Positions 23,419-32,841 are shown, counted from the first letter of the stretch. The stretch: 53,320 nucleotides of DNA from DASVNK01 sp964478815 (GCA_964478815.1 CAYZKY010000020.1:1-53320), one strand, 5' to 3'. Translations and numbers: made by a program. The notes: generated by a model not told the origin, from the sequence alone.

Positions 23419-24309
23419 ATGCCCAATCCATGGACCGGCCGGGGGAATCCCTACACCCGCAAAGAAGTCGTCGACCGTCTGCGCGCCACCCTGAAGCGTG
23501 GCGAACCGATCATCGCGGCCGGCGCCGGCACCGGCATCAGCGCCAAATTCATCGAGAAGGGCGGGGCTGACCTCATCATCATTTACAACTCCGGCCGGTT
23601 CCGCATGGCCGGCCGCGGCTCGACCGCCGGGCTCATGGCCTACGGCGATGCCAACGCCATCGCCATGGAAATCGGCGAGCATGAAGTGCTGCCGGTGGTC
23701 GAGGAAATCCCCGTCGTTTGCGGCGTCCACGGCAGCGACCCGCGCCGCCGGATGTGGCATTGGCTCTTGCAGGTCAAGGACATGGGCTTTTCCGGGGTGA
23801 ACAATTTTCCGACGCATTGCATCGTCGATGGCCATTTCCGGAAGGTCCTGGAAGAGACCGGCATGAGCTTCAAACTCGAAGTCGAGATGATCCGCATCGC
23901 CCACAAGATGGACCTGTTCACCATCGTTTACGTCGCCGAGCCCGAGGAAGCGGAGGCCATGGCCCGCGCCGGGGCGGATGTCATCATTGCCCACGTCGGC
24001 ACCACCATCGGCGGATCCATCGGCGTCACCGGCGCCACCTGCACGATGGATGACGCCGTCCGCCGCACCCAGTCGATCATTGATGGCGGCAAAAAAGCCC
24101 GCAAAGATCTTATCTTCCTCTCTCACGGCGGCCCCATTGCGACGCCGGAGGATGCGGCCTACATCAACGAGCACACCGATTGCCAGGGCTTCGTCGGCGC
24201 GTCCAGCCTCGAACGCCTCGCCGTCGAAGATTCCCTCACCGAACTCACCCGCCGCTTTAAACGAATCCCGCTCAAAACCGCCGCCGGCGCCAGCCGCCGA
24301 CGGAAGTAG
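23419..24309 (+). CDS. Phosphoenolpyruvate hydrolase family TIM-barrel protein
   Basis: A 296-residue (beta/alpha)8-barrel protein matching the PEP-hydrolase/TIM-barrel family also found as the N-terminal domain of Tm-1-like proteins. Typical blocks are PIIAAGAGTGISAKFIEKGGAD, MAYGDANAIAMEIGEHEVLPVVEEIPVVCGVHGSDP, GFSGVNNFPT and IIAHVGTTIGGSIG. The exact reaction of bacterial single-domain members is uncertain; the name reflects family annotation. The ATG at 23419 was chosen because it begins the conserved region; no Shine-Dalgarno precedes it. It is followed by 126 bp and then the SLOG-like gene. Confidence 0.83.
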   Translation: MPNPWTGRGNPYTRKEVVDRLRATLKRGEPIIAAGAGTGISAKFIEKGGADLIIIYNSGRFRMAGRGSTAGLMAYGDANAIAMEIGEHEVLPVVEEIPVVCGVHGSDPRRRMWHWLLQVKDMGFSGVNNFPTHCIVDGHFRKVLEETGMSFKLEVEMIRIAHKMDLFTIVYVAEPEEAEAMARAGADVIIAHVGTTIGGSIGVTGATCTMDDAVRRTQSIIDGGKKARKDLIFLSHGGPIATPEDAAYINEHTDCQGFVGASSLERLAVEDSLTELTRRFKRIPLKTAAGASRRRK

Positions 24310-24361
24310 CACGGCAAATCCCTGCCTGGCGAATCGAACCGCCTCGATATCCGTAGTGGCG

Positions 24362-24394
24362 GTTCCGAGACGGAGCTTTGGCTCGCCCCGGAAC
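24362..24394. repeat. Interrupted hairpin upstream of the SLOG-like gene
   Basis: GTTCCG and CGGAAC form the outer stem and GAGC/GCTC the inner stem around TTTG. It lies between the PEP-hydrolase-family stop and the SLOG-4TM start. It may be a terminator without T-tract or a dispersed element; the piece GGAGCTTTGGCT resembles GGAGCTTCGGCT in the 20199 hairpin. Confidence 0.4.
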
Positions 24395-24435
24395 GGCGTG
24401 CGTCGAGCCGGGCTCCTCCGGTCGTCGCTTTTGAC

Positions 24436-26535
24436 TTGGCCCGCTCACCGGGCGGGCGCAACATCGCCTGCGTGGTGCGCAACCCTCCGAAACCCACCTA
24501 CGCACTGGAAGTCGGCGTGATCGGCAATCGCCGGTTTGGCGAGGAGGCGCTGCGTGAGGCCGCCCGGAAAGCGTTCGACGAGGTCTGGGCCGAGATTCAC
24601 CGCGCGTTTGTGGATGCACTGCAGATTCGGGTGCCGGTCCCAGAGCATCCCGATACAAAGCTCAAGGACTTCTTCAACGGCGATCCGGCCCGGCTGGCCG
24701 TGTTGAGCAACCTCGCCGCCGGGGCGGACCAGATTGGCATCGTTTCCGCACTCGACCTGCCGAGGGATAAAGACAGGGTGCGCGTCCAACTCGAAGCGAT
24801 CCTGCCTTTTCCCGAGGCCGACTATCCGATGTCCACGGGAAAACTTACAGACGACTTCACGCCGGATGAAGCCGCAAAGCTTCGCGAACTTTGTCGTCAC
24901 CCTTGCACCGAGCAAGTCACCCGGCTCGATGGCCAGTACTGGAGCTTGCGGAACGAGGCTTTCGATTCGCCCCACAACCAGGCCTGCCGCCACCGGGCCT
25001 ACCGACAGGCGGCGGAACTTCTTTTCCAAAATGCCGATCTGGTGGTGGCGGCGTACAATCCGTTCGCTGAAGCTGGCCCGGCCGGCACCGTCGAAAACAT
25101 CCAGGCCGCTCTTGGGTTGAGCGTGCCCGTCCTGGCGATTCTCGTGACGCCGCTCGGCACCCGCATCGCCTTGCACCTGGCCCGGGATCGCCAGTTCGCT
25201 GTCCCCAAACTCGATTGGGAGGCAGCCCAGCCGCTCGCAAGCGGGAAATGGCAAGAGCCGCTCCGCCGGCGCGTTCAATATCTGCTGGCGATTCCCCACC
25301 TCCTGGAGGCTGAAGGGGAGGTCCAAGGCTCGCCCGCCGCGCAAGATCGTGCCTGGCGCCTGGCGGTCGCCGTCCAGCGCCTGCGTCTCTACTTCGGCGA
25401 CGAACCGGTTCATAACTTCTGCATTTCTCCGACCCTCGCCGAGTTTTTGGAGGAGGTTTGGCGTGCGCTGCTTGGACTGGGGCGGCAATTCGCGTCTTCG
25501 ACCAGCGAGGCCCCGCCCCATCTGCCGCTGGCTGCGCCCTCCGAGGCATTCCCCACGGCCAACGGCGATGCCACCCTTTCGCGTTATCAGGAGCATTTCA
25601 AACATGCCTCAAAGCTGTCTCGTGCCTACATGCGGACATACCGTGGGTCCTTCGCGCTGGCCTTTATCCTGGCCGGAGCCGCGGCCGCGGCGGCGGTCGC
25701 CTTGATGGCGGCAGCTCTGCTCTCGGGAGGGACGCCCGCCCCCGGAACCGTTCTGGTGCTCGGCGGGCTGAAGCTCGCCATTCTGGGCACCTTGCTCCAT
25801 TTGGAGTGGGTGGGCCGGCGCGAGCGCCATCAGGAACACGCGGCGGACTTTCGCCATCTGGCCGAACTGCTCCGCCCCATGCCGTGGCTTGCGCCTTTCG
25901 GAACGTTGGTGCCCACCGTGGAGATTCCCCCCCACTATGCGCCGCTCGATCCGCGTCAAGGTTGGACGAACTGGCTTTTTCGAGCGCTCACCCGGGCGGA
26001 ACCTTCCGTGGCCCCCCGGCCTGATTCTCACGCCAGCCTTGACTCGTCTGCTGCGCAAGTGGTTGTCCGCTCCGCCCAAACCGAGTGGATCGATCTCCAA
26101 ATTCGCTACCACGAGGAGAACGGGCGCGACATGCATGCGCTCCACCAAGGCCTCGAACATCTCGGCAAACTCCTGCTCTGGATCGTCCTGGCCTGCGCGG
26201 GCGTCGCCTTGATCCTCGAACTGCGGCCGCATCCCGGACCGTTGCACACCCTGGCGGTGATTCTGGGCGCGCTCGCTGCCGCTGTGCCGGCCTTTATTGC
26301 CGCGCTCGTAGGCATTGTGTTCCAAGCGGAGGCCAAGCGCCTAAGTCTTCGTTCCGAAGCCATGGCGGCACTCTTAAAGGAGCGGCGGCGGAAGCTCGAT
26401 GCGCTCCCCCCGCATCCGCTCGGCGGGGACGCTTGGGAAACCGCTCAGCGCTTGCGTTCGCTCGCCGGAATCATGGTCAGCGAGACGGTCGATTGGCGCG
26501 CCCTGTACCAGCTCCACGAGGTCAAGGCGGGCTGA
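24436..26535 (+). CDS. SLOG-like nucleotide-sensing domain fused to four-TM module
   Basis: A 699-residue protein. The N-terminal 240 residues look like a SLOG/LOG-type Rossmann domain: VGVIGNRRF (about 26-34, compare GVTGHR), LSNLAAGADQIG (about 90-101), LPFPEADY (about 123-130) and ADLVVAAYNPF...GPAGTVENIQAALGLSVPVLAI (200-235). A helical region follows, then membrane segments near 404-428 and 436-456, and a second pair near 578-596 and 605-628. The segment RYHEENGRDMHALHQGLEHLGKLLLW before TM3 recalls SLATT-type 2TM effectors. SLOG-SLATT proteins are proposed to sense nucleotides and damage membranes in antiphage immunity. The start is uncertain (TTG 24436, GTG 24472 or 24475). Confidence 0.68.
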   Translation: MARSPGGRNIACVVRNPPKPTYALEVGVIGNRRFGEEALREAARKAFDEVWAEIHRAFVDALQIRVPVPEHPDTKLKDFFNGDPARLAVLSNLAAGADQIGIVSALDLPRDKDRVRVQLEAILPFPEADYPMSTGKLTDDFTPDEAAKLRELCRHPCTEQVTRLDGQYWSLRNEAFDSPHNQACRHRAYRQAAELLFQNADLVVAAYNPFAEAGPAGTVENIQAALGLSVPVLAILVTPLGTRIALHLARDRQFAVPKLDWEAAQPLASGKWQEPLRRRVQYLLAIPHLLEAEGEVQGSPAAQDRAWRLAVAVQRLRLYFGDEPVHNFCISPTLAEFLEEVWRALLGLGRQFASSTSEAPPHLPLAAPSEAFPTANGDATLSRYQEHFKHASKLSRAYMRTYRGSFALAFILAGAAAAAAVALMAAALLSGGTPAPGTVLVLGGLKLAILGTLLHLEWVGRRERHQEHAADFRHLAELLRPMPWLAPFGTLVPTVEIPPHYAPLDPRQGWTNWLFRALTRAEPSVAPRPDSHASLDSSAAQVVVRSAQTEWIDLQIRYHEENGRDMHALHQGLEHLGKLLLWIVLACAGVALILELRPHPGPLHTLAVILGALAAAVPAFIAALVGIVFQAEAKRLSLRSEAMAALLKERRRKLDALPPHPLGGDAWETAQRLRSLAGIMVSETVDWRALYQLHEVKAG

Positions 26536-26565
26536 CGGCCTCGATCCTCAAGGATTTCACCGGGC

Positions 26566-27261
26566 TCAACCCAAAGGAATGGCGGCCGACCGGACCTCGT
26601 AGAGCGGGCGCAAGGACTGGGCAGCGGTTCGGATCGCACGGAAAAGATTCTCGCCGCCGCGCAGGCGCACGGCCAGCGCCGCGGCCCAGCGATCGTAGCC
26701 GTAACGATGGAGGCCAATCCGAGAGGTCGCGAACCCGCACACGGCGAGGAGATTTCCCAGCGTTTGAGGGTTCCAGGAGAAGAGATGCCGGTTCGGCTCG
26801 TCCGGATCGTAGCGTCGGCCTTCGGCGCGATTCTCGGCCGGCACGACCAGCAGGAGCCGGCCCGCCGGTTTGAGCAGCTTCCGCAGGCGCTGCAACGTTC
26901 CCGCCGGATCCAGCAGATGTTCGAGGACATGGTGGCAGATGATCACATCCAGTGATTGGACCGGAAGTTGCGCAGGGTCTTCAACCCAGGTAATTCCCCG
27001 TCCCTCGACTTCGGGCCGCACCGTGCCCGCGATGTCGTACCCAAGCTTTCGGCCGCATTGCAGGGCGGCCAGATTCCAGCCCAGCCCGACGCCGAATTCG
27101 AAGACGGCATCCCCGGGTTGAATATCTGATTGGAATTTGCTCCGCCGCGCCGCCGCCACCCAATCGTAGGCCGCCGCCGGAATTCCGCGCTTCTCGCGGT
27201 GGTACCGTTCCCCGGTGGCCCCGGTATAATATGACGATGCGGAATCGATCACTTCGCCCAT
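26566..27261 (-). CDS. Class I SAM-dependent methyltransferase
   Basis: A 231-residue Rossmann methyltransferase of the Methyltransf_11/23 type. Motif I is VFEFGVGLGWN (about 53-63), the post-II acidic strand is SLDVIICHHVLEHLLDP, and GTLQRLRKLLKPAGRLLLVVP is the usual motif III region. The target is not predictable, though genes of this type often act on sugars, lipids or small metabolites. It converges on the SLOG-like gene with a 30-bp gap and lies just upstream of LysR on the same strand (61 bp). Confidence 0.85.
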   Translation of the reverse strand: MGEVIDSASSYYTGATGERYHREKRGIPAAAYDWVAAARRSKFQSDIQPGDAVFEFGVGLGWNLAALQCGRKLGYDIAGTVRPEVEGRGITWVEDPAQLPVQSLDVIICHHVLEHLLDPAGTLQRLRKLLKPAGRLLLVVPAENRAEGRRYDPDEPNRHLFSWNPQTLGNLLAVCGFATSRIGLHRYGYDRWAAALAVRLRGGENLFRAIRTAAQSLRPLYEVRSAAIPLG

Positions 27262-27321
27262 CCTAGCGCAGGTCGTGGAATCGCGCAGCCCGGATCATTC
27301 CCCAGCCTTCCGCCCGGCGAT

Positions 27322-28233
27322 TCACTTTTTGGCCCAGAGTTTCCCTTGCGCGAGCCATTCGCCGAGCAGAGCGCGAAAGGCCCGGGCCGGCGGTGTTTCT
27401 TCCTGCTCGGACCAGACCATGACCAGTTCCACCGTGGCCGGCGGCGTGAGCGGGCGGAACGTCAACGGCCGGCCGGCGGCGAGCGTGGTGACCGAGTCGG
27501 ACATGAGGCCGACTCCAGCGCCGGCTTCCACATAGCTTAGGACGGTGCTCATCAAGCTCGGCGTGTGCGCCAGCCGCGGCGCAAAACGCGCACGCGTGCA
27601 GGCATGCAGGATCGCATCGTACAAACCCGCGCCTTCGCGCCGCGCCAAAATCACCAAGGGTTCGCTGGCGAGCTGGCGCCACGGAATGGTGCGGCGCGCC
27701 GCCAACCGATGTCCCTCCGGCAGCACCGCCCACAGCGGCTCGCGGCGAAGCAGGAGGGTGCGCAGCCCCAAAGCTTCGTGAGCCAGCACTGGCCGGGTGA
27801 GCCCAAGGTCCAACCGTCCGTTCGCCACCATTTCCCAAACCCGTTCCGGCGTGCGCTCCTCCAGCACGACCGTGACGCGCGGATGGGCCACGCGAAACTC
27901 GGCGAGCAGCCGCCCCAGAAAACCTTGAGCGGGCGGGCCGATATACCCCAGGCGCAGCTCGCCCTCTTCCCCCGTGGCGGCCCGCCGGGTTCGGCGGAGC
28001 GCTTCCTCGAACCGCTGCAGCAGCAGACCGGCTTCGTCGAGCAAGACCCGGCCCGCCGGCGTCAACGCGACGGTCCGCCGTGTCCGCAGCAGCACCGGAA
28101 AGCCCAATTCGCGCTCTACTTCCTGGACGGCGCGGCTCAAGGCCGGCTGGGCGACATGCAACCGCCGCGCCGCATTCGAATAGCTCAACTCTTCGGCCAC
28201 GGCCTGGAAATAGCGCAAATGTCGAAATTCCAT
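27322..28233 (-). CDS. LysR-family transcriptional regulator
   Basis: A 303-residue LysR regulator. The winged helix-turn-helix occupies the first 60 residues (EFRHLRYFQAVAEELSYSNAARRLHVAQPALSR). The effector-binding domain (about 90-300) starts at GELRLGYIGPPAQG. A TATAAG box lies about eight bases upstream of the ATG, so the message may have a very short leader. Its neighbours on the same strand are the ManD-like enzyme upstream and the methyltransferase downstream; either may be a target, but no divergently transcribed partner is present. The inducer is unknown. Confidence 0.93.
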   Translation of the reverse strand: MEFRHLRYFQAVAEELSYSNAARRLHVAQPALSRAVQEVERELGFPVLLRTRRTVALTPAGRVLLDEAGLLLQRFEEALRRTRRAATGEEGELRLGYIGPPAQGFLGRLLAEFRVAHPRVTVVLEERTPERVWEMVANGRLDLGLTRPVLAHEALGLRTLLLRREPLWAVLPEGHRLAARRTIPWRQLASEPLVILARREGAGLYDAILHACTRARFAPRLAHTPSLMSTVLSYVEAGAGVGLMSDSVTTLAAGRPLTFRPLTPPATVELVMVWSEQEETPPARAFRALLGEWLAQGKLWAKK

Positions 28234-28393
28234 CGCAACGGCACTTATACCGGATAGGCATCAATCAGCCAGCCAAACTCGCCTTGGCGCGCGGGTTAAA
28301 GTGAAGTCCATCAGGCCCGGTCCCTCTCTCTTCCCCACCTTCAATGTCCCGGCGTCCTCGCCGCCCATACTCATCAACCCCGGCGCAGGCGAT

Positions 28394-29743
28394 TCATGGG
28401 CGAACCGCCGTGCCGTCGGGGCGTCGCACCGGTTCCCAGTAACCAGGATTCTCCGGGAAGGGATACTTCCTGGCCTTTTCCTCATCGATGTCGACGCCGA
28501 ATCCGGGGGCCTCGTTCACATACATGTAGCCGTTCTTGTAGGTGGGGCATCCGGGAAAAACTTCCTGGGTGGCGTCGTTGAATTGAATGCCTTCCTGAAT
28601 GCCGAAGTTGCGGATCGCGAGGTCCAGATGCGCGTTGCAGGCATGCCCCACCGGTGAAAGGTCGGACGGCCCGTGCCAGGCGGTGCGGACATTGAACCAC
28701 TCCGCCAGGGCGGCCATCTTCCGCGCCGGTGTCAGGCCGCCCGCCTGGCTGATGTGAACGCGCAGGAAGTCGATCAACCGGCCGGTGATCAACGGCACCC
28801 ACTCGTGCGGGCTGTTAAAGAGTTCCCCCATCGCGATCGGCACCGTGGTGTGCTGCCGCAAAAATGGAAAGTACCCGTTATCCTCCGGAGCCACCGGATC
28901 TTCGATGAAGAACGGCCGATACTTTTCGAGTTCCTTGAGCAAATTGACCGCTTCGATCGGAGCGATCCGTTCGTGAATATCGTGCAGCAATTCCACCCGG
29001 TCGCCGCACGTATTGCGGATATGTTCGAAGGCCTTCGGAATCGCCTTCAGATATGGGTAGGACTCCATCAGCGTGTCCTGCTTCATGCCGAAACCGGCCG
29101 CCTTGAAATCGGCTTCGGTGGAGAGATGGGGCGAACCGTACGCTCCGAGCTGCAGGCGAATGTGGCGGAAGCCGCGCTCCATGTTGCGCTTCACGCTCTC
29201 TTCCAATTCCTGGTGGTCGCGCCCGCTCGAATGCGCGTAGCAATCCACCGCGAAACGGCACTTCCCGCCGAGCAATTGGTAAACCGGCATGCCCGCGCGT
29301 TTCCCCTTGATATCCCACAACGCCATGTCCAGGCCGGAGAGGGCGTTATTGAGCACCGGGCCGTTCCGCCAATAGGAGCTGGTATAGGCGTTTTGCCAGA
29401 GGTCTTCGATCTGGTCGGCATCGCGGCCGCGCGCGAACGGATCGAGATATTCCTGGACGGCGGTGACGACGGCGAGGGGTCGCTGATTGAACGTGGCGCA
29501 GCCGAGCCCGTAGAGGCCCGGCTCGCTGGTTTCGACCTTCACCACCACCAACCGCGCGCGCTGCGGCGCCGTGAGAATCGCGCGGATTTTGGAGATCGTG
29601 ACCTTGCCCATCGGGCGCGGGCTGGAAACTGCCGGGACCGCGGCTTGAGCCAGGGCCGGTGCCGTTTCCGGAAGCATTAACCATGCGCCAAGCCCGCCAA
29701 CGCCGCCTAAACCGAAGTTCTTGAGGTACTCGCGTCGATTCAT
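28394..29743 (-). CDS. Exported mannonate-dehydratase-like enolase-superfamily enzyme
   Basis: A 449-residue enolase-superfamily protein close to ManD/RspA. The signal is Tat-like (RREYLKNFGLGG). In the barrel, LLHDIHERI carries the first metal aspartate, FFIEDPVAPED and PIAMGELFNSP carry the two metal glutamates, and TAWHGPSDLSPVGHA supplies the catalytic histidine. All four ligand positions are conserved, so it is likely an active acid-sugar dehydratase (D-mannonate or D-gluconate type). A Tat signal is unusual for ManD, which is normally cytoplasmic, and suggests envelope-located sugar-acid turnover as for the other exported enzymes here. Confidence 0.87.
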   Translation of the reverse strand: MNRREYLKNFGLGGVGGLGAWLMLPETAPALAQAAVPAVSSPRPMGKVTISKIRAILTAPQRARLVVVKVETSEPGLYGLGCATFNQRPLAVVTAVQEYLDPFARGRDADQIEDLWQNAYTSSYWRNGPVLNNALSGLDMALWDIKGKRAGMPVYQLLGGKCRFAVDCYAHSSGRDHQELEESVKRNMERGFRHIRLQLGAYGSPHLSTEADFKAAGFGMKQDTLMESYPYLKAIPKAFEHIRNTCGDRVELLHDIHERIAPIEAVNLLKELEKYRPFFIEDPVAPEDNGYFPFLRQHTTVPIAMGELFNSPHEWVPLITGRLIDFLRVHISQAGGLTPARKMAALAEWFNVRTAWHGPSDLSPVGHACNAHLDLAIRNFGIQEGIQFNDATQEVFPGCPTYKNGYMYVNEAPGFGVDIDEEKARKYPFPENPGYWEPVRRPDGTAVRP

Positions 29744-29834
29744 ACAGTTCTCCTCGCTCTCAAACCGTGGGATTCAAGAGCGAGTGTAGCGGCAGCGGGC
29801 CGCCAATCGAGAACTTTCGCCGGACGCGGCGGTA

Positions 29835-29852
29835 GTCGGAAAGGCTTCCGAC
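29835..29852. terminator. Hairpin directly after the oxidoreductase operon
   Basis: GTCGGAA and TTCCGAC form a perfect 7-bp stem around a 4-nt loop immediately after the stop codon of the beta-subunit gene (minus strand). No T-tract follows, so it is either a weak or factor-assisted terminator or an mRNA 3'-end stabiliser. Confidence 0.5.
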
Positions 29853-30791
29853 CTACTTCATGCGGTCGAAGGTCTTCTGGAGAATCTGCCAATCCTTCTG
29901 GCCTTTGACCTTGGCCAGGGCGTCGGAGTTAATTTTGGCTTCGAGCGCGTTTTTGGTCGGGCGCGGGGCTTTGTAGAACACGCCGAAATACCCCGGCCAC
30001 GCGGCTCCGGCGAGCTTGTAAGCGGCTTCTTCGCTCGCGACGTCGTGATCCGCCGGCACGGTATTGAACACGCCGCCCTTGCGGGGATTCGCGGCATCGA
30101 ACGCGCCTTCGTAAAACTCGATGCATTCGCTGAGACACTCGATGACGCTGAAGCCGTCGTGATCCATCGCGGCTTCCATCATCTGGAGGACGTGGTTCGG
30201 ATTCGTCGCCGTCGTGCGGGCCACGAAGCTCGCCCCCGCCGCGACGAGTTGCTTCATCGGGTTGATCGGCTGATCGACTGCGCCCCAGATATCCGTCTTG
30301 CTCTTGAACCCGATCGGTGAGGTCGGACTCGTCTGCTTCTTGGTCAGGCCGTAGACGAAATTGTCCATGATGACATACGTCATCTTGATGTTCTTGCGGG
30401 CGGTGTGATTGACGTGATTGCCGCCGATGGAGAAGGCATCGCCGTCGCCGCCGAACACGAACACGTGCAGATCGGGGCGCGTGAGCGAAACGCCGCTCGC
30501 AAACGGCAGCGCGCGTCCGTGAATATAGTGCGCGCCGTGCGCCTGGACGAAGTACGGAAACCGGCTCGAGCATCCGATGCCCGCGATGGTCGCGATCTTT
30601 TCGTGCCAGAGTTTGCGCTTTTCGATGAGCTTGTAGTAAAGCGCGAGCACGGAGAAATCGCCGCAGCCCGGGCACCAGGTCGGATGGTCCGCGACCAGCT
30701 CCTTCTTGGTCAGGCCTTTGCGATCGGAGGCCGGCAGGGAGACCGCGGCTCCCGGATTGGGCGCCACTTCGGGGATGGTACTGATTGCCAT
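29853..30791 (-). CDS. korB: 2-oxoacid:ferredoxin oxidoreductase, beta subunit
   Basis: The thiamine-diphosphate subunit, 312 residues. HPTWCPGCGDF (36-46) gives two cysteines of the [4Fe-4S] site; further candidates are the Cys in GIGCSSR and those in SVIECLSECIEF. The ThDP/magnesium motif is GGDGDAFSIGGNH followed by the asparagine-rich strand. It pairs with the fused gamma-alpha subunit encoded 3 bp upstream. The complex oxidises a 2-oxoacid to acyl-CoA and reduces ferredoxin; 2-oxoglutarate is the likely substrate by subunit layout. The gene symbol is a family-level inference. Confidence 0.91.
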   Translation of the reverse strand: MAISTIPEVAPNPGAAVSLPASDRKGLTKKELVADHPTWCPGCGDFSVLALYYKLIEKRKLWHEKIATIAGIGCSSRFPYFVQAHGAHYIHGRALPFASGVSLTRPDLHVFVFGGDGDAFSIGGNHVNHTARKNIKMTYVIMDNFVYGLTKKQTSPTSPIGFKSKTDIWGAVDQPINPMKQLVAAGASFVARTTATNPNHVLQMMEAAMDHDGFSVIECLSECIEFYEGAFDAANPRKGGVFNTVPADHDVASEEAAYKLAGAAWPGYFGVFYKAPRPTKNALEAKINSDALAKVKGQKDWQILQKTFDRMK

Positions 30792-30794
30792 ATG

Positions 30795-32618
30795 CTAAAT
30801 CTTTTCGATGCCGCGGGTGACGATGCTCTTGGCGCGATCCATGATCTCACGCACTTTCCAGGTCAGGCCGTCGGTCTTGGTGATGCCGCGGATGCGCGGG
30901 TCGCAGTAACGGGCGCGGAGCAGCCCGCAAAGCTGGCCGTATCCGTAAAACCCCTCGTCGTTCATCTCGACGACGAACACATTGTTGAACCCGCTGAAAA
31001 TATTCTCCAACCCGGGAGGCAGCGGCGAAATATGCTTGATGTGGATCGCCGAAACGCTGTCGCCCGCCGCGCGCGCCTTGTCGACCGCTTCCCGAATCGG
31101 CCCCTGCGTCGAACCCCATCCGACGAGCAGCACGTTGCCCTCCGGCGGACCGTAAATAGCCGGAACCGGGAGCGTCTCCGCGAGGGCCTGCAGCTTCCTG
31201 CGGCGTTTGGCCACCATCTGCATGTGCAACTTCGAAGAGCCTGTCGGGTGGCCCATCTCATCGTGCTCGAGGCCCGTGGCGATCGGGTACTTGCCGCTCA
31301 GAATCTGCGTTCCGGGAACTACGCGCGGCACTACGCCATCGGCAGTGCTCAAATCGTAGGGCTTATAATCCGCCACCGGCGAGAGATCGGGCGAAATATC
31401 CTGGCAAGTTTTCTCAAGATTCGGTTCTTCGAACGCTTCGATGCGGGTGGCAATGGCTTGATCCGTGAGAATGACCACCGGCACGTTGTACTTCCGGGCG
31501 ATGTTGACCGCCTCGATGGCCGTGTAGAACGCATCCTCGACATTCGCCGGCGCGATCACCACGCGCGGCGAATCCCCGTGCCCGCCGTAGACCGCGATGT
31601 TCAGATCGGACTGCTCAACATTCGTCGGCATGCCCGTCGAAGGCCCGCCGCGTTGCACATCGACAATGACGAGCGGCACTTCGGCCATCACGCCCCAGCC
31701 GATCGCTTCGGTCTTCAGCGAAATACCCGGCCCGCTCGAACCGGTCACCGCCACCCGCCCGCTGTAGCCGGCCCCCAACGCCATCGAGACGGAGGCGATT
31801 TCATCTTCGCACTGCACGAAAGTGCCGCCGTACTTCGGCAATTCGCGGCGCAGCAATTCCATGATGTCCGACCAGGGCGTGATCGGATACCCGGCGCCAA
31901 AGCGGACGCCCGCGGCGATCAAGCCATAGCCGAGGGCTTCGTTGCCGTTCATCACCACCTGGTGGCCGGACCGCTTTTGACTCTCGGTAAATTGGTAGGT
32001 TTCCAGCAGGTTGCCCACCGAATAGCTGTAACCCGCTTGCAACGCCGAGAGCGCGGTGTTGAGAATGCTCGCATCCTTCCCGCCGAATTTTTCCGTGACC
32101 AGCGCCGTCAGTTTGGTCATGTTCAGGTCGAAAATCTTCCCGAGCAAACCCAGCACAAAAAGATTCTTGCCCTTGTCCTTGGCCGTGCCGCCGATGGCTT
32201 CGACGGTCAGCGCCGAAATCGCGATGCCGACATGGCGGTACTCCGTCTCCCACTCCGGCTTCGGCGTGACGTGGCTGCTGTCGTAAATCAGAATCCCGCC
32301 CTTTTTCAGCGAGCGCGCATGATCCTCGTACGAATGCTGATAAAAGGCGATCAACACATCCGCCTCGTCGCCCGAGCTGAGCACCTCGCCCGAGCCGATC
32401 CGCACCTGGAAAATCGAGGGGCCGCCCGAGATCGTCGACGGGATCGTCATGAAGGTCATGACCTCCTGCTCGCTCCGCCCGGCCAATCGGGCCAAAAAGC
32501 CGCCGATCGACTGAATGCCGTCCTGCGAGTTGCCCGCCAGCCGGATGACCGCCTCTGAAATCTTGAAGACTTTGCCCGACCCGGATGCGGGCGGCGCGGC
32601 TAAAGTTGCATCGCTCAT
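30795..32618 (-). CDS. korA: 2-oxoacid:ferredoxin oxidoreductase, fused gamma-alpha subunit
   Basis: A 607-residue subunit with the gamma domain first (about 15-195, RLAGNSQDGIQSIGGFLARLAG) and the alpha (pyrimidine-binding) domain second, beginning at MNGNEALGYGLIAAG. The substrate-binding motif is YPITPWSDIME. This two-subunit layout with no separate delta ferredoxin subunit is the Kor type found in many aerobes and anaerobes. ATG 32618 is preferred over the preceding TTG because AAGGA lies six bases upstream. It is the first gene of a two-gene operon; the 3-bp gap to the beta subunit implies coupled translation. Confidence 0.91.
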   Translation of the reverse strand: MSDATLAAPPASGSGKVFKISEAVIRLAGNSQDGIQSIGGFLARLAGRSEQEVMTFMTIPSTISGGPSIFQVRIGSGEVLSSGDEADVLIAFYQHSYEDHARSLKKGGILIYDSSHVTPKPEWETEYRHVGIAISALTVEAIGGTAKDKGKNLFVLGLLGKIFDLNMTKLTALVTEKFGGKDASILNTALSALQAGYSYSVGNLLETYQFTESQKRSGHQVVMNGNEALGYGLIAAGVRFGAGYPITPWSDIMELLRRELPKYGGTFVQCEDEIASVSMALGAGYSGRVAVTGSSGPGISLKTEAIGWGVMAEVPLVIVDVQRGGPSTGMPTNVEQSDLNIAVYGGHGDSPRVVIAPANVEDAFYTAIEAVNIARKYNVPVVILTDQAIATRIEAFEEPNLEKTCQDISPDLSPVADYKPYDLSTADGVVPRVVPGTQILSGKYPIATGLEHDEMGHPTGSSKLHMQMVAKRRRKLQALAETLPVPAIYGPPEGNVLLVGWGSTQGPIREAVDKARAAGDSVSAIHIKHISPLPPGLENIFSGFNNVFVVEMNDEGFYGYGQLCGLLRARYCDPRIRGITKTDGLTWKVREIMDRAKSIVTRGIEKI

Positions 32619-32841
32619 CAAATTCCTTCTTCCTCAAAAAAACCAGCGCCATCGCGGGTCGCGCGAAGCGCTGGATAGTAACGCGAAATTGTAGGGTCAA
32701 ACTATCACAGCCCCCCCGCCTGTCAAATGTCGCGGCCCTCGTCGTTCACCCTTGGATTTCCGGTGAAATTGTCGCTCCGGGATAACCCGTCGGGCCATCC
32801 GCCCCCGCTTGCCGCGACTGCGACTCATGTTAACCTGTGGC

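Noticed and set aside
30405..32558. 717-codon plus-strand frame opposite the oxidoreductase alpha gene
   Set aside because: Shadow of the fully recognisable 2-oxoacid:ferredoxin oxidoreductase gene on the other strand.
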